This document shows, piece after piece, positions 47,326-58,256 of a stretch of DNA of 64,000 nt. Location of the stretch: the NCBI GenBank assembly GCA_015680905.1, contig CM027384.1, positions 71,271,501 to 71,335,500 on the forward strand, given 5' to 3'. The notes below the pieces were generated by a model. The model was not told where the DNA came from and made no database searches. It saw only the letters and a program-made list of their open reading frames with translations. A program made the position numbers and the translations under genes. Numbering within the stretch: position 1 is the first letter of the stretch; each line of letters opens with the position of its first letter. This DNA is from Coptis chinensis. Lineage: Eukaryota > Streptophyta > Magnoliopsida > Ranunculales > Ranunculaceae.

Positions 47326-47750
47326 ATTTTATTCACAATACATGGACAACAACATTACATGTTCATTCCCCTACGATCTTGCATTCCTGCTCCAAGAGTT
47401 ATTATCTTTTTTTTTCTTTTTCTCATGAGGTCTTTAGTCCCGCTTTGGTCATCATAGCAGGCGGTTTGCTAAATTTAGATTTAAACTGCGTCTCCGTTAG
47501 TGTTTATAGTTTATATTGAAGTCAAGAAACTCTGTTACATGGTTAATAAATATGTGGATTGCTTCCAAAGATGACATTAGCATTCAAGGAGTAAATGGGG
47601 AGGAGGGATTCTCACAAATCTCTACTCATGCCACTCATTTATGAAGCGTAACTTCTACTACTCGGTGTTCTCCTTTAAACCCATATATTGTTTTTATTCC
47701 TACCCATATATTGTTTTTATTCCTAAAGACAACTAATTCCATGTTTTCAG
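47326..47750 (+). other. End of the expanded CACTA intron
   Basis: AT-rich sequence with no supported frame. It ends in the acceptor ATGTTTTCAG at 47750 that opens the next exon of the CACTA second gene. Confidence 0.5.
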
Positions 47751-49891
47751 GAAATTAGCAAACTTAATTCACAAAAATGGGCGAAAAGCAAAAAGTATAT
47801 AACCACGGGGACGGGAAGATGGAATTTTGCTGATATTGGAGAACAATTGGTGAGTACATTGTCCGTCTCGACATTTATACACGTAGGCACTTTGTTAATT
47901 TGTTTGGGTATGATAAACCTCTAAGAGTTTCAAGACATGCACCGTATTAACCCCGCTGCTTTGCGTGATTATTTTGTAACCATAGAAAAAGAGTTGGGAC
48001 CATCCTTTAATGGAAAAAAATCAAGGCCTTCAATATGGAAAAGAGCTTACTCAAAAAAAAGGAAAATATATTGAAGTAGCTACGAAAGAGTGGCTGAAAA
48101 GATTGTAAGTTTTCTAATCGTTTATTATTATGTTTTAATGTTAGACATGAATGCTTGTTGTGATTTGGATTTGCTAAATCCTTGTTTACTTCAAAACTTA
48201 ATTGAATGATGTGCTGACTAAGGAAGTGGAGGAGGGAAAGGTAGTTATTGAAGGAAGTAAGGACATCTTAACTCTAGCATTGGGCACACCCGAGCACCCT
48301 GGTCGCACTCGAGCAGTTGAAAAGGGGATCACTCCCACCACATATTTCCACGTTAACAAACGTGGCTCAAAGGAACATGTTACGAAGTTGGAATCGACAA
48401 TTCAAGAGCAACGGGACCAAAACTACCGTCTTCAGGAAGATGTTAGGTTGTTGTTGGATAGAGTCAGAAGGTTGGAGGACAAAGATAATTCCTTACCATC
48501 TGAAAAAAATCTCTTCAAACAGCAATACGAGTGTCAATATTGATCATACGATACACTCATCTGGCAAACATCAATCTGGTAGATTAGTTAAAAATGCTCA
48601 GCAAGTAAGTTACTACTGTGAATATTTCTTTTATTTTTTTTTATTGGTAACCTACCATCTATTTGCGCATCCTTCATCGTTGCATCTAGTGTTTGTGCAA
48701 CAACAGTTTGACCCAACCATTTTATGCATTCCGACCTTCTAACTACAAATTTTATTTTTCTGACTAATAGTTGAAAAAAATTGGGAAGGCAGCCCAACCC
48801 CCATCAAAGCCCAAAGCAGATCATGGTAACAAAGCAAATAAGAAAACACAAGAAGGTCAAACACCATTTTCGAGGCCAACATCTGGTCTAGGACAGGCAA
48901 GTAGCATTTTACACGTGATATATATAATTTTAATAATGTTGCGTGGTTCTAAGATTATACTTCAATTGTAGGGCCTAGAGTGTAATTTGGCTCAATCTGA
49001 TCGTGTGAACAAGGCAAATAAGAATAAAACACGGGGTCAAACACCATTTCAGGGTCTAACATCTGGTCTAGGAGAGGTAAGTAGTATTTTACACGTTATA
49101 TATATAATTTTAAAATGGTTCTAAGATTTATACTTCAATTGTAGGGCCTAGAGTGTAATTTGGCTCAATTTGATCATGTGAACAAGGCAAATAAGAAAAA
49201 CACGGGTCAAACATTTGGTCTAGGGGAGGTAAATTGTAGTTTATAATAATATGTTATTAAAATATAATGTCGCGGTGCTTATTATGATACTTAGACATTT
49301 ATATAGGAAAAAGAATGTTATTTGGCTGCGGTTGGCCGATCAAATATTGTTGCTGAAGGCTTGGTATACGAGGGAAATAAACGAAAAGAAATTCACGGTT
49401 ACCCTTTGGGACTCGATAATGTTCGTGTTGCAGTTGTATCGCTTGTTTCTGAAGAAGCTGGTCATCTTGCTCTTCCTATACAAGTGAATGAGGAGCTTAG
49501 ATATGTCGCAGATGCTCTTGGCACACAAGTTCCTTGGCCAAAGGACCATGTCTATTATAAAGACGACATTGAGGTAAATAACAAGATTCTTTTATATGAA
49601 GTTATATGATCGATTTCTGAATTTGGCTTCTCTTTTAATAATTGGTTGTTCTGAATTTTTAATTTAGGGAAGTAAAAATCAAACTAGTGATAGTCATAAT
49701 CAAGGTGAAATAGATTCGTTTGTGGGATTCCTCAATATGGCGCTTCTAGGGGACCAAGGTTCGATACATTTTCCAGTAGGAGGAGAATTGTTTGGAGATA
49801 ATATGGGTAGTTTCATTATGGAGAAAAGTGATATAATGGATGTATGTAACATGGGTTGGTTAGATGCTGCTATTTTGGTGGTATACATGAG
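47751..49891 (+). CDS. CACTA second gene, middle exons
   Basis: Exons continue the Transposase_24-like protein: EISKLNSQKWAKSKKYITTG (47751-47849), ELTQKKGKYIEVATKEWLKR (to 48104), then LALGTPEHPGRTRAVEKGIT and TYFHVNKRGSKEH (48202-48604) leading into a coiled coil. Three duplicated small exons (48771-49228), KECYLAAVGRSNIVAEGLVY (49307-49573) and GSKNQTSD...VVYMR (49668-49891) follow. Most junctions are clean GT-AG and in phase. The acceptor before 48202 is not visible, and one frame discrepancy lies near 48510. The family usually combines a DNA-binding region with the peptidase downstream. Confidence 0.72.
48771..49228 (+). repeat. Tandem exon-intron duplication, three copies
   Basis: Exon A (48771-48896), exon B (48972-49076, 35 codons) and exon C (49145-49228, 28 codons) share NKANKK...GQTPF and LTSGLGE. 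The introns between A-B (GC-AG, 48897-48971) and B-C (GT-AG, 49077-49144) are also near-copies (ATTTTACACGTNATATATAT). B and C are multiples of three, so the duplication kept the frame. Confidence 0.75.
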
Positions 49892-49937
49892 GTTAGAATA
49901 TCTACAAAACTTCATTGTTGGTGTTATTGACACTTGC

Positions 49938-50148
49938 AACTAAACTATGATGCAACTAAACTAAGAAAGTAATAAAAAGAATGAAGATTCAACTAACCTA
50001 GATGGTAGATCTTGTCTTCGAGATGTCCTCCAAGCTTCTTTCTTTCTTAAAAGTATGGATGATGCGGCTAAAATTACCTCAAAATCCAAAATTCTAATCT
50101 TGAAAGAAAACGTTAAACATAAACAACTTAAAACGGCAGCGGCGCCAT
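49938..50148 (-). repeat. Second leader and primer-site copy of family A
   Basis: The sequence matches the leader at 58010-58255 in the same orientation (GATGGTAGATCTTGTCTTCG; CTTAAAACGGCAGCGG). It lies between the terminal 10-bp LTR tip (49928-49937) and another LTR tip (TTGACACTTGCTC, 50149-50161), which leads straight into the inverted gag copy. Confidence 0.78.
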
Positions 50149-50149
50149 T

Positions 50150-51018
50150 GACACTTGCTCTTTTTTTCTATCGAGGACTCTCGATGATGAACAAGCAGAT
50201 GATACAGTCAATGCACAAAGGCAAGTTTACATCAATGGATGGAGAGGAAGCTTACAACTTTCTCGAGAATTTAGCTGAAGAAACACAACAATGGACTACT
50301 AGCAACGAGGATGTCGCTAGCATGGAGGGGGAGCCAAAGCAATTTGGCTACCAAGCACATGAACAAGCAGATCAAGAACTGAAGTCTACATTGGCCAGCC
50401 TGGCCACCAGCATTGAAACTTTGAGTAAGAAATTCAACCAGTTCTCCATGAATCCCTCCAAGATCAACAAGTCTCAAGCTAAATCTTTTCCCAACCATGC
50501 AAGCTAGCCAATCTTTGTGAAGTCCGTTCGCACACTTCTCATGCAACTCTAGAATGTCCCGGGTTACTATCAACATGCATCGGTTGGATAGTACAATGTG
50601 AACTCATTTCAAAGGCCCAACCAAGGTGGTAATAACTTTCAAGGTAATTATTGGAGACGTAACTGGACCCCCGTGTTCTCAAGATCAAAGTTATATTCCA
50701 CGACAAGTCAAGCTTCACAGTTGGTTCCTCAACAACAGGTTATACTCTCAAAGCAAAATTCCAATACAAGTGGAGAGTTAGTGCCTAATCCTAGGAGAAA
50801 TTATGCGACCTCGCCAACCCGAGAATGCAATTACTTTGCTATCACAGTAAAAAATCAGAAGTTTGAAAGTGTTCTAGAGCTTCTTTGCACAGTCTCATTT
50901 CAATCTCCAAAGAATCTCGAGGCAAGTCAATGTTCTAGAATGGAGTCTCTAGAGGCTAAGGTCGACCAACTCACCACCGCTTTGTCTGTAAAGACACAAG
51001 CTACTCATCCTTTACTTA
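50150..51018 (+). repeat. Inverted gag copy of family A
   Basis: This stretch reads gag on the plus strand, opposite to the element, matching about 57095-56235. It is joined to an LTR tip on the left and to an inverted LTR end on the right. Together with the main gag it forms an inverted repeat with arms of roughly 0.86 kb about 5 kb apart. Confidence 0.8.
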
Positions 51019-51172
51019 TTGAGGGATAATTAGGTTTTGATACGCTTCTCTTTTGTTCAACGACCATCATCTCATCTACATACACAAAAAGAGCAAGTGT
51101 ATGTAGATGAGATGATGGTCGTTGAAAAAAGAGAAGCGTATCAAAACCTAATTATCCCTCAATAAGTAAAGG
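51012..51172. repeat. Palindromic head-to-head LTR tips
   Basis: The left arm (51012-51099) is the complement of the right arm (51097 onward): ACGACCATCATCTCATCTAC versus GTAGATGAGATGATGGTCGT. The arms are about 75-80 bp with a short off-centre spacer holding GAGCAAGTG. It would extrude as a strong hairpin. Confidence 0.82.
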
Positions 51173-52660
51173 ATGAGTAGGGTATCGTTCCACTTTTAAG
51201 TGTATGTTATGTGAAGAACAGGACTGGAAAGGGGGTTTGAGGGATTAAAAACTAATATTATAGAGATTGTAGATACTAAACTAAGTTAAACTAACTAAAC
51301 TATTGAGAATTTATAAGAGAGGGAATTCAAGAGATTAGAATCCACCAATGTTTTTGATTCAATGACCTTTTGCTTCATGTTGTTCTCCAAGTAGACTACA
51401 ATCGGGCAATCAAGCAAGTGTTGATGCCTTTTTGGGTGAAACATCGTTAAACAATTAACTCTACTTAAGGTTGTTCCTATGTTCATGTTACTAGTATCTT
51501 CTTTCCTTTTATGTGAGCTTGGGCAGCTATTCAATGAATCACCATCTAAGGCAAACACAAGGAATACTTCCCTTACTCTAAAACACTACACAATTAGAAG
51601 AAAAGTAGAGAGTAATAGTATAATATTCAATTACAATAAATAAAACTCTATTCTAGCATTATATTCAATTGCAATAAATAAAAGCATGTTACTAGCAAAT
51701 ATTCAATTGCAATAAATAAAACCCTAAACTAGCATGATATTCAATTATAATAAATAAAAACCTTAATCTATACTTCCATCCCCTGGTGTGGGCAATGGAA
51801 CTAATAACTAAAAACATAAAGAACTAACCTGATTGAAGAACACCACGAACTAGAAGAATCATTAACCCTTAAGCACTGGCTTCATCTCCTCCCTTCAAGG
51901 AGAAGATTAGCCTTCCATAAAGAAGGAAGAACACGAAGAACGAGAAGAAGAAGAGTTGAAGAACATAAGACTAGAAAGACTAATTTATTAAGACTCTCTG
52001 CCTCAAGTTCTGGAGACAAGAATATAAGTGAATTGCCAAATTACATGAGGCACTTAGGTCCTCTATTTATAGGGGTTACAATGAGTTCTAGAAGCATTCC
52101 AAACCGTCATTTGTTTCCTAATACAAATAGGTTTCTTTCAGAGTCCGACTTCGTCTTCAAAACTGAGAAGGAATTGGCTACAGTGTCGATTCATGCGTCT
52201 GGACGCATTATCCATGCATCCCAGACTTAATCAATGCGTCTGGAAGCTCGATCTATGCATCCCAGATGCAATCAATGCATCTGGACACTCGATCCATGCG
52301 TCCCAGACGCATAAGCCGATTTTCTCTCTTTTGCTCTATCCTTCTATCCTCTTTTGCGGGCTTTGGTCCAAGCAACGAATCCTTTGGCCTTGGGCTTCCA
52401 AATAGACTTTAAAATAGGTCCAAGTCGCATATTTAATAGCTCTAATTCCTTGGCCTTCTCCATGATTGTCCACGGACCTCCCATGTGATCATTGATGCTC
52501 CGAATTGCTTCGTTTTATCCCATTTTCTCTAATATTCTACAAAACTCTCTTTTTCACCTGTAGAATCTTAAAACACAACTTATAAACACTATTAGTCCAC
52601 TAAGATGGCTAAACAAGAGGCATAATCGAGGGTTAAATAGCACTTTTTGAGCACTTATCA
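51097..52660 (-). repeat. 3' LTR of the rearranged family A element
   Basis: About 1.56 kb, near-identical to the 5' LTR over most of its length. Inward, the minus strand ends GGCTAGTTGGGAGTTG just before TGATAAG, a polypurine-type tract. The outer tip is replaced by the palindromic junction. Confidence 0.84.
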
Positions 52661-54541
52661 CAACTCCCAACTAGCCTTTTGCTAGTCTCTTAGCAAATAA
52701 GATAAAAAATAGATAAGTGATCAAAATCACATCCTAATAACAAAAATAAAATCCTAACTCATTTTTGCAGGCATCGCGATTGCATTTACCATATGCAACA
52801 AGGCTTTAAACCTTTAAGTTCCCCAAAAAGGACGAGTTATAGTCTCGTGAGGGTTTTCAGGTGATATACCCACAAAATCAATCAATAGCATGTTCAAGAA
52901 TGATAGTATTTTTCAGAGAGAGAAATTCCTTACCTACTTAGTGCTTACCCCAATAGACAGTCTCCATTGCTAACTACATTTCTGCAAAGACTCATAGATT
53001 ATGATGGGAGATAGTAAAAATTGACAAAATTCTCAATCAAGGCTTATGTGTGTATTTAGTCAATCTCCTATACTCTCCTATCCAAGAAACGGAATCCCTA
53101 GTTTACCATAGGTAGATAATCTCGACTTTCAATCCTCACCGGTCATACTCTCAGAAGATGGTCTACTATTTTACCTCATGTATGTGGGGAAAAGAATAAT
53201 GCATACGAACATCCCACATACTACCTTGAAAAACAGACTTCTGAATAAAATTAGTCTCATGGAAAGAATGTCAATCACATATGAAGTGTCGGGTCCTTCA
53301 CTTTAGCATCCTCTCACCTATTCTAGACTTCGTACCATACTGTAATGATAAGTCATGGGTTGTAACTTGGCTTGGGTATTGGTTTATGAAGGAAAGGTAA
53401 AAAGGATTCTAAGGTTGTTTCTGAAAACACTAAGGGTTTTGCTTCTTTCTTTGGAAGATTTCTTCAAATTCTGTATTGCAGAGAAAATTCTTCCTTTATC
53501 TTAGCTTTTCCATCCATTCTGTTCAACTTTTTTTTTTTTTTTTTTTTTTTTTTCAGTGGTATATCCTTGATTAGTACTGGATATGCTTGTTTTCCACTAG
53601 CTTCTTTCACTTTGAACAGAATGATGGGATTCATTGTATCTCTCTGGTATTTCCTTGTAATCTTCCTTTTTTGGTCTTTCTTCCTCCTTGTGCCCCTCGT
53701 ATTCTCGTAAAACATATGGGTATGGTGATAAAGATTTTGGCTATACTTCTTGTCTGGAGTTGGGTGAAGGGTGAATGGTAGAGGGTTTTAAAAAAAAAAT
53801 GACTTATTGTAAGGCTCAATAGGGTTTAACATGATGGTCCTACTAGGTGGGATAAAGGCTGAATGGGTTCACTACTTGACTTATCAAGATGATACTGTTT
53901 TGAATAGACTACAAGACCTAATGGCTATCTCCCCAATTGATGTCACTTCGTGATTAACCAAATCAACAAAATAATGAGACTATATTACAACGACATAAAG
54001 AACTGAAAGATGTTGAGTCACTAAGACTCGGATTTTTCGTAAGAACTCTCCAAAGAATGGGTATAAAGCTCAAGTCTTACGGGCTAAGTCTAAAAATTCT
54101 ACTTCCAGTTTACTAGGGGTTTAAATCTCTCTTCTAGCAAAAGTACACAAAACTGACCAAGTATTATGGTGGTGCCTTGATAAAGAATTCTATCAATAAG
54201 AACTATGTCCGAGCATAATAAATAGTCTAAGCGGTAATGAAATCAATAATATCAACTATCTATCAAACTCAACACTACACTAAGCAGTATAGAATCTATA
54301 TCCCAGACTCATCATTAAAATTCATTTTTCTCATGCTGCTGATATAGAAACAAAAATATTTTAGTTTTTGAAAACTAATTTTCAAAATTCATTTCTCAAG
54401 TACACCCTCCCCCTACTTATGCATGCATTGACCTCAATGTATAAAGAAGTAAATGAAATGGATGAGAAAAAGGTAGGATATTACCATTGATGCCGAATTT
54501 TTAGGTCTTTTTACGTCAGATCCCCAAGACGTAATGTATTA
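52661..54541 (-). other. Family A 3' internal region
   Basis: Non-coding between the protease frame and the 3' LTR. It contains a 26-base T-run (53528-53553; A-run on the element strand). No pol or env-like domain was seen. Confidence 0.5.
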
Positions 54542-56116
54542 TCAATTTGGAGTGAGGAGATCAGATTTTCTTACCCAAATCGATTTAATGTTTGGAGGAC
54601 GAGGAGGTCTCACCTTGTGGGTTGTTAAAAATACTCCTTGAAATGCTGGAAAGATTACTGGTGAAGTTGCTTCTCTACCTTGAACTATTTCAGGTATGAT
54701 GATTGTGTGATAGGCCTTGTGGTTCCTCTGTGTAGAAGATTGATGAAAATCTTTCTTTCTAATAGGACAATAGTATCTGATGTGCCCTTTACCACCACAG
54801 TGATGATAATGGATGTCTGGCTGACTACTCTCAGGGTGGGCAGTAGACTGGTTAACATACTTCTCTCGTTCAGACAATAATGGTGTAGAAGAGGCTTCAA
54901 CAGTGCAATTCTTCTTATCAATATGGTCCACTTTCTGCTTTAGAAGACTCATTTCAGTTTCTAGATTCTGTTGTTTTTCCAAAACTTCTTTAAGCTGATT
55001 TTCTAGTAACTGATTTTTCTGGGCAGAAGTCTGTTGTTCATCCTGAAATATAGAGTTCATCTTCTCAAGATATGATACTCTCTCTGTCAATTTTCCATTA
55101 TGCTCACTTAAATTCTGAATTTTCTGCAGAGATTCCAATAACATGGCTAGTAACGCCTCTGTGGTGGGGTTCTCAGGTTCATCACATTTTTCTGTAGATT
55201 TAGCACTTTCAATTGTATCTTCGAATGGGACGAATTCTTGTATCATACTATCAAGGAAGTACACCTCTCCACCTTCGGCTTCATCACAATCCTTATGCAA
55301 CAGGTGAAAGATATTTATATCCATGGACATCTTACCAAAGTTGATCTTCATTTCACCGTTGTGACAATTTATCAAAGCTTTTGTGGTAGCGAGAAAAGGT
55401 CGGCCTAGAATAATTGGTATTTTATCAAAGGCTTCCTGGGTGTCTATCACAATGAAATCCATCGGATAGTAGAAATCGGCTACTTGAACAAGAACATCCT
55501 CAACTATGCCTCTTGGAATCTTGGTAGAACGGTGACTAACTTCAATTTGACTTGTGTAGGCTTTAGGTTCTCCGTGCCCAACGCTTTGGTACACATGATA
55601 TGGCAAGAGATTAACACTAGCACCAAGGTCTAAGAGAGCATTACCCGTGAATTTTTCTCCTATCTTGCATGATATTGTAGGACTTCCTGGATCTTTGAGC
55701 TTGATTGGAGCTTGCTGATGGATAATAGATGTTGTTTGTCCAGCTAGAAACGCTCGCTTTGGAACATGAGTACTTCTCTTTATGTTGCATGCATCCTTCA
55801 AGAATTTGGCATATGATGGCAACTGCTTGATCACTTTGAGAAAGGGGATATTGATGTTATCTTTCTCAAATGCCTCCTTCATCTCTGAAAATTGCTTGTC
55901 CTTTTTGCTTTGAGCAAAAAATATAGGAAAAGGTGCCTTCGGTACAAACACATCAAGATGTAATCCGCTCTTCTTTCTCTTCGGCATTCTTGCATATCTT
56001 GTCTTGGTTGTCTTGACAAATGGGAGTGGAAAGGATTTCCCCCACTTCCTTTTGAACTTCATTTGAAATCTTGACCGATTGCTCTGTAGCAATATCATCA
56101 TGAGAAGGTAAGTCAA
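54542..56116 (-). pseudogene. Protease plus coiled-coil/knuckle ORF of family A (fossil)
   Basis: A 524-residue minus-strand frame. Residues 1-125 are Lys-rich. An aspartic protease follows, with active-site motif DLGAS at about 163-167 (NALLDLGASVNLLPYHVYQ) and the family phrase [16 protein letters not shown] near 238-253. Residues about 310-400 are a Leu/Gln/Glu-rich coiled coil, and a partial zinc-knuckle-like HCGGKGHIRYYC sits near 442-453. DLGAS in place of the usual DTGAS/DSGAS is noted without inferring activity. The frame ends with no polymerase following. Confidence 0.78.
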
Positions 56117-57651
56117 CCTTGTTGTCTATCTTCAATTCTGGTCTGAGAGTAGTAACTAAGCTAACATGATCATGGAGGTGATCAATACTAGAAGTTGTCC
56201 CAATGTGGCATACATCTTCACTCTTCAATATTGGTTCCAATAAGCTAGTTTGAGTGGCTTGTGTCTTTACAGACAAAGCAGTGGTGAGTTGGTCGACCTT
56301 AGCCTCTAGAGACTCCATTCTAGAACATTGACTTGCCTGAGATTGTTGGAGATTGAGCTGAGACTGTGCAAGAAGCTCTAGAACACTTTCAAACTTCTGA
56401 TTTTTCTGTGATAGCAAAGTAATTGCATTCTCCAGGTTGGCAGGTGCGGCATAATTTCTCCTAGGATCAGGCACTAACTCTCCACTTGTATTGGAATTTT
56501 GCTGAGAGTATAACTGTTGTTGAGGAACCAACTGTGAAGCTTGACTTGTCTGTGGAATATAACTTTGATCTTGAGAACCTGGGGGTCCAGCGTTCTGTCT
56601 CCAATAATTACCTTGAAAGTTATTACCACCTTGGTTGGGCCTTTGAAATGAGTTCACATTGTACTCTCCAACTGATGCATGTTGATAGTAACCAGGACAT
56701 TCTAGAGTTGCATGAGAAGTGTCTGAACAGACTTCACAGCATTGGCTAGCTTGCATGACTGGAAAAGATTTAGCTTGAGACTTGTTTATCTTGGAGGGAT
56801 TCATGGAGAACTGGTTGAATTTCTTACTCAAAGTTTCAATGCTGGTGGCCAGGCTGGCCAATGTAGACTTCAGTTCTTGATCTGCTTGTTCATGTGCTTG
56901 GTAGCCAAATTGCTTTGGCTCCCCCTCCATGCTAGCGACATCCTCGTTGCTAGTAGTCCATTGTTGTGTTTCTTCAGCTAAATTCTCGAGAAAGTTGTAA
57001 GCTTCCTCTCCATCCATTGATGTAAACTTGCCTTTGTGCATTGACTGTATCATCTGCTTGTTCATCATCGAGAGTCCTCGATAGAAAAAAATGAGCAAGT
57101 GTGCTCTTATCATAACCATGATGTGGACATGAGACTAGCAGATTATTAAATTTCTCGGCTTTGATGATATTCTTCACTCACTTTTCCTTTGAAATTGCTA
57201 ATGGCTTGGTCGCATGGCATCCGCTCTTCGGGGTGGGTAGAACTTGTTCATAAACTTTGTTCTCAACTTCTCCCAATTATCTATTGAATTGATCGGGTCG
57301 CGGCGGTTAACCATTCGGAGGGCTTTTTCCTTCGAGTGAGAGCGGAAAAAGAATCAACTTGATACTCTCATCTTTGATATTCTGGTTCTTGAAAGTTTTG
57401 AGGACTAATAGAAATCTGTTCATGTGAACATATGGCTGAACATTGTCTGAACCATTGAACTTTGGAAGCATTGAGATTACTGATGCTCTAAGCTCAAACT
57501 GGTTAGCTTTTGTTTTCGAAAACAATATCTTTCTTTGGGTGGGTCTCCAATGATTGGCGAATAAAAATCGCTCGGCTTCTTCTTCCTCTTTACAGGCTTG
57601 CATGGGTGTGATAGCTTCGAGGATTATTGGTGTCCATAACACCTCCATCAT
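55953..57651 (-). pseudogene. gag of family A (fossil)
   Basis: The minus strand encodes a plant gypsy gag: an N-terminal core (57651-57307, MLPKFNGSDNVQPYVHMNRF), then FFYRGLSMMNKQMIQSMHKG and EAYNFLENLAEETQQW (57119-56900), and a Gln/Asn-rich tail with NNFQGNYWRQ (about 56610). A coiled-coil-like stretch (ETLSKKFNQF) precedes the tail. The protein would build the particle that packages the element RNA. It is broken at a few places. Confidence 0.78.
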
Positions 57652-58240
57652 TCAAGGCGGCCATTATATCAATCCCGCTCTAGTATTCTTGCTATGCGAA
57701 GATGATGAAAACTATCCTACTATGCTTGAATGCAATTAAACTAATATGCAACTATTCTAAATTATACTAATATGCAAAACTACTTTCCTTCAACTGGGTT
57801 GGGCTTTACAGACTAGTATCTCGCCCGTTGTCTAAAGTCATCTCTTCTAGGGTTATGGTGAATCACTTGGATTGCTTAAGTACACGTCCGCCCACGGCGA
57901 TAGTCCGTTTGTCAAGATTCGACAAGAAACACTAGAGTTTGATGTTTCGCTGTGTTGGCTTACAACTTCAATTGTTGAAAAGGTCCTAAATGCAATTATA
58001 CTATAAAGCAATAAAACTATGATGCAACTATACTAAGAAAGCAATAAAACTAAACTACGATGCAACTATACTAAGAAAAATAAATAGAATGAAGATTCGA
58101 CTAACCTGGATGGTAGATCTTGTCTTCGAGATGTCCTTCAAGCTTCTTTCTTTTTCAAAAGGATGGATGATGTGGCTAAAATTACCTCAAGATCCAAAAT
58201 TCTAATCTTGAAAGAAAACGTTAAACATAAACAACTTAAA

Positions 58241-58255
58241 ACGGCAGCGGCGCCA
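58241..58255 (-). promoter_or_regulatory. Primer-binding site, family A
   Basis: The minus strand reads TGGCGCCGCTGCCGT next to the LTR end, tRNA-Asp-type. A second copy lies at about 50134-50148 in the extra leader. Confidence 0.78.
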
Positions 58256-58256
58256 T

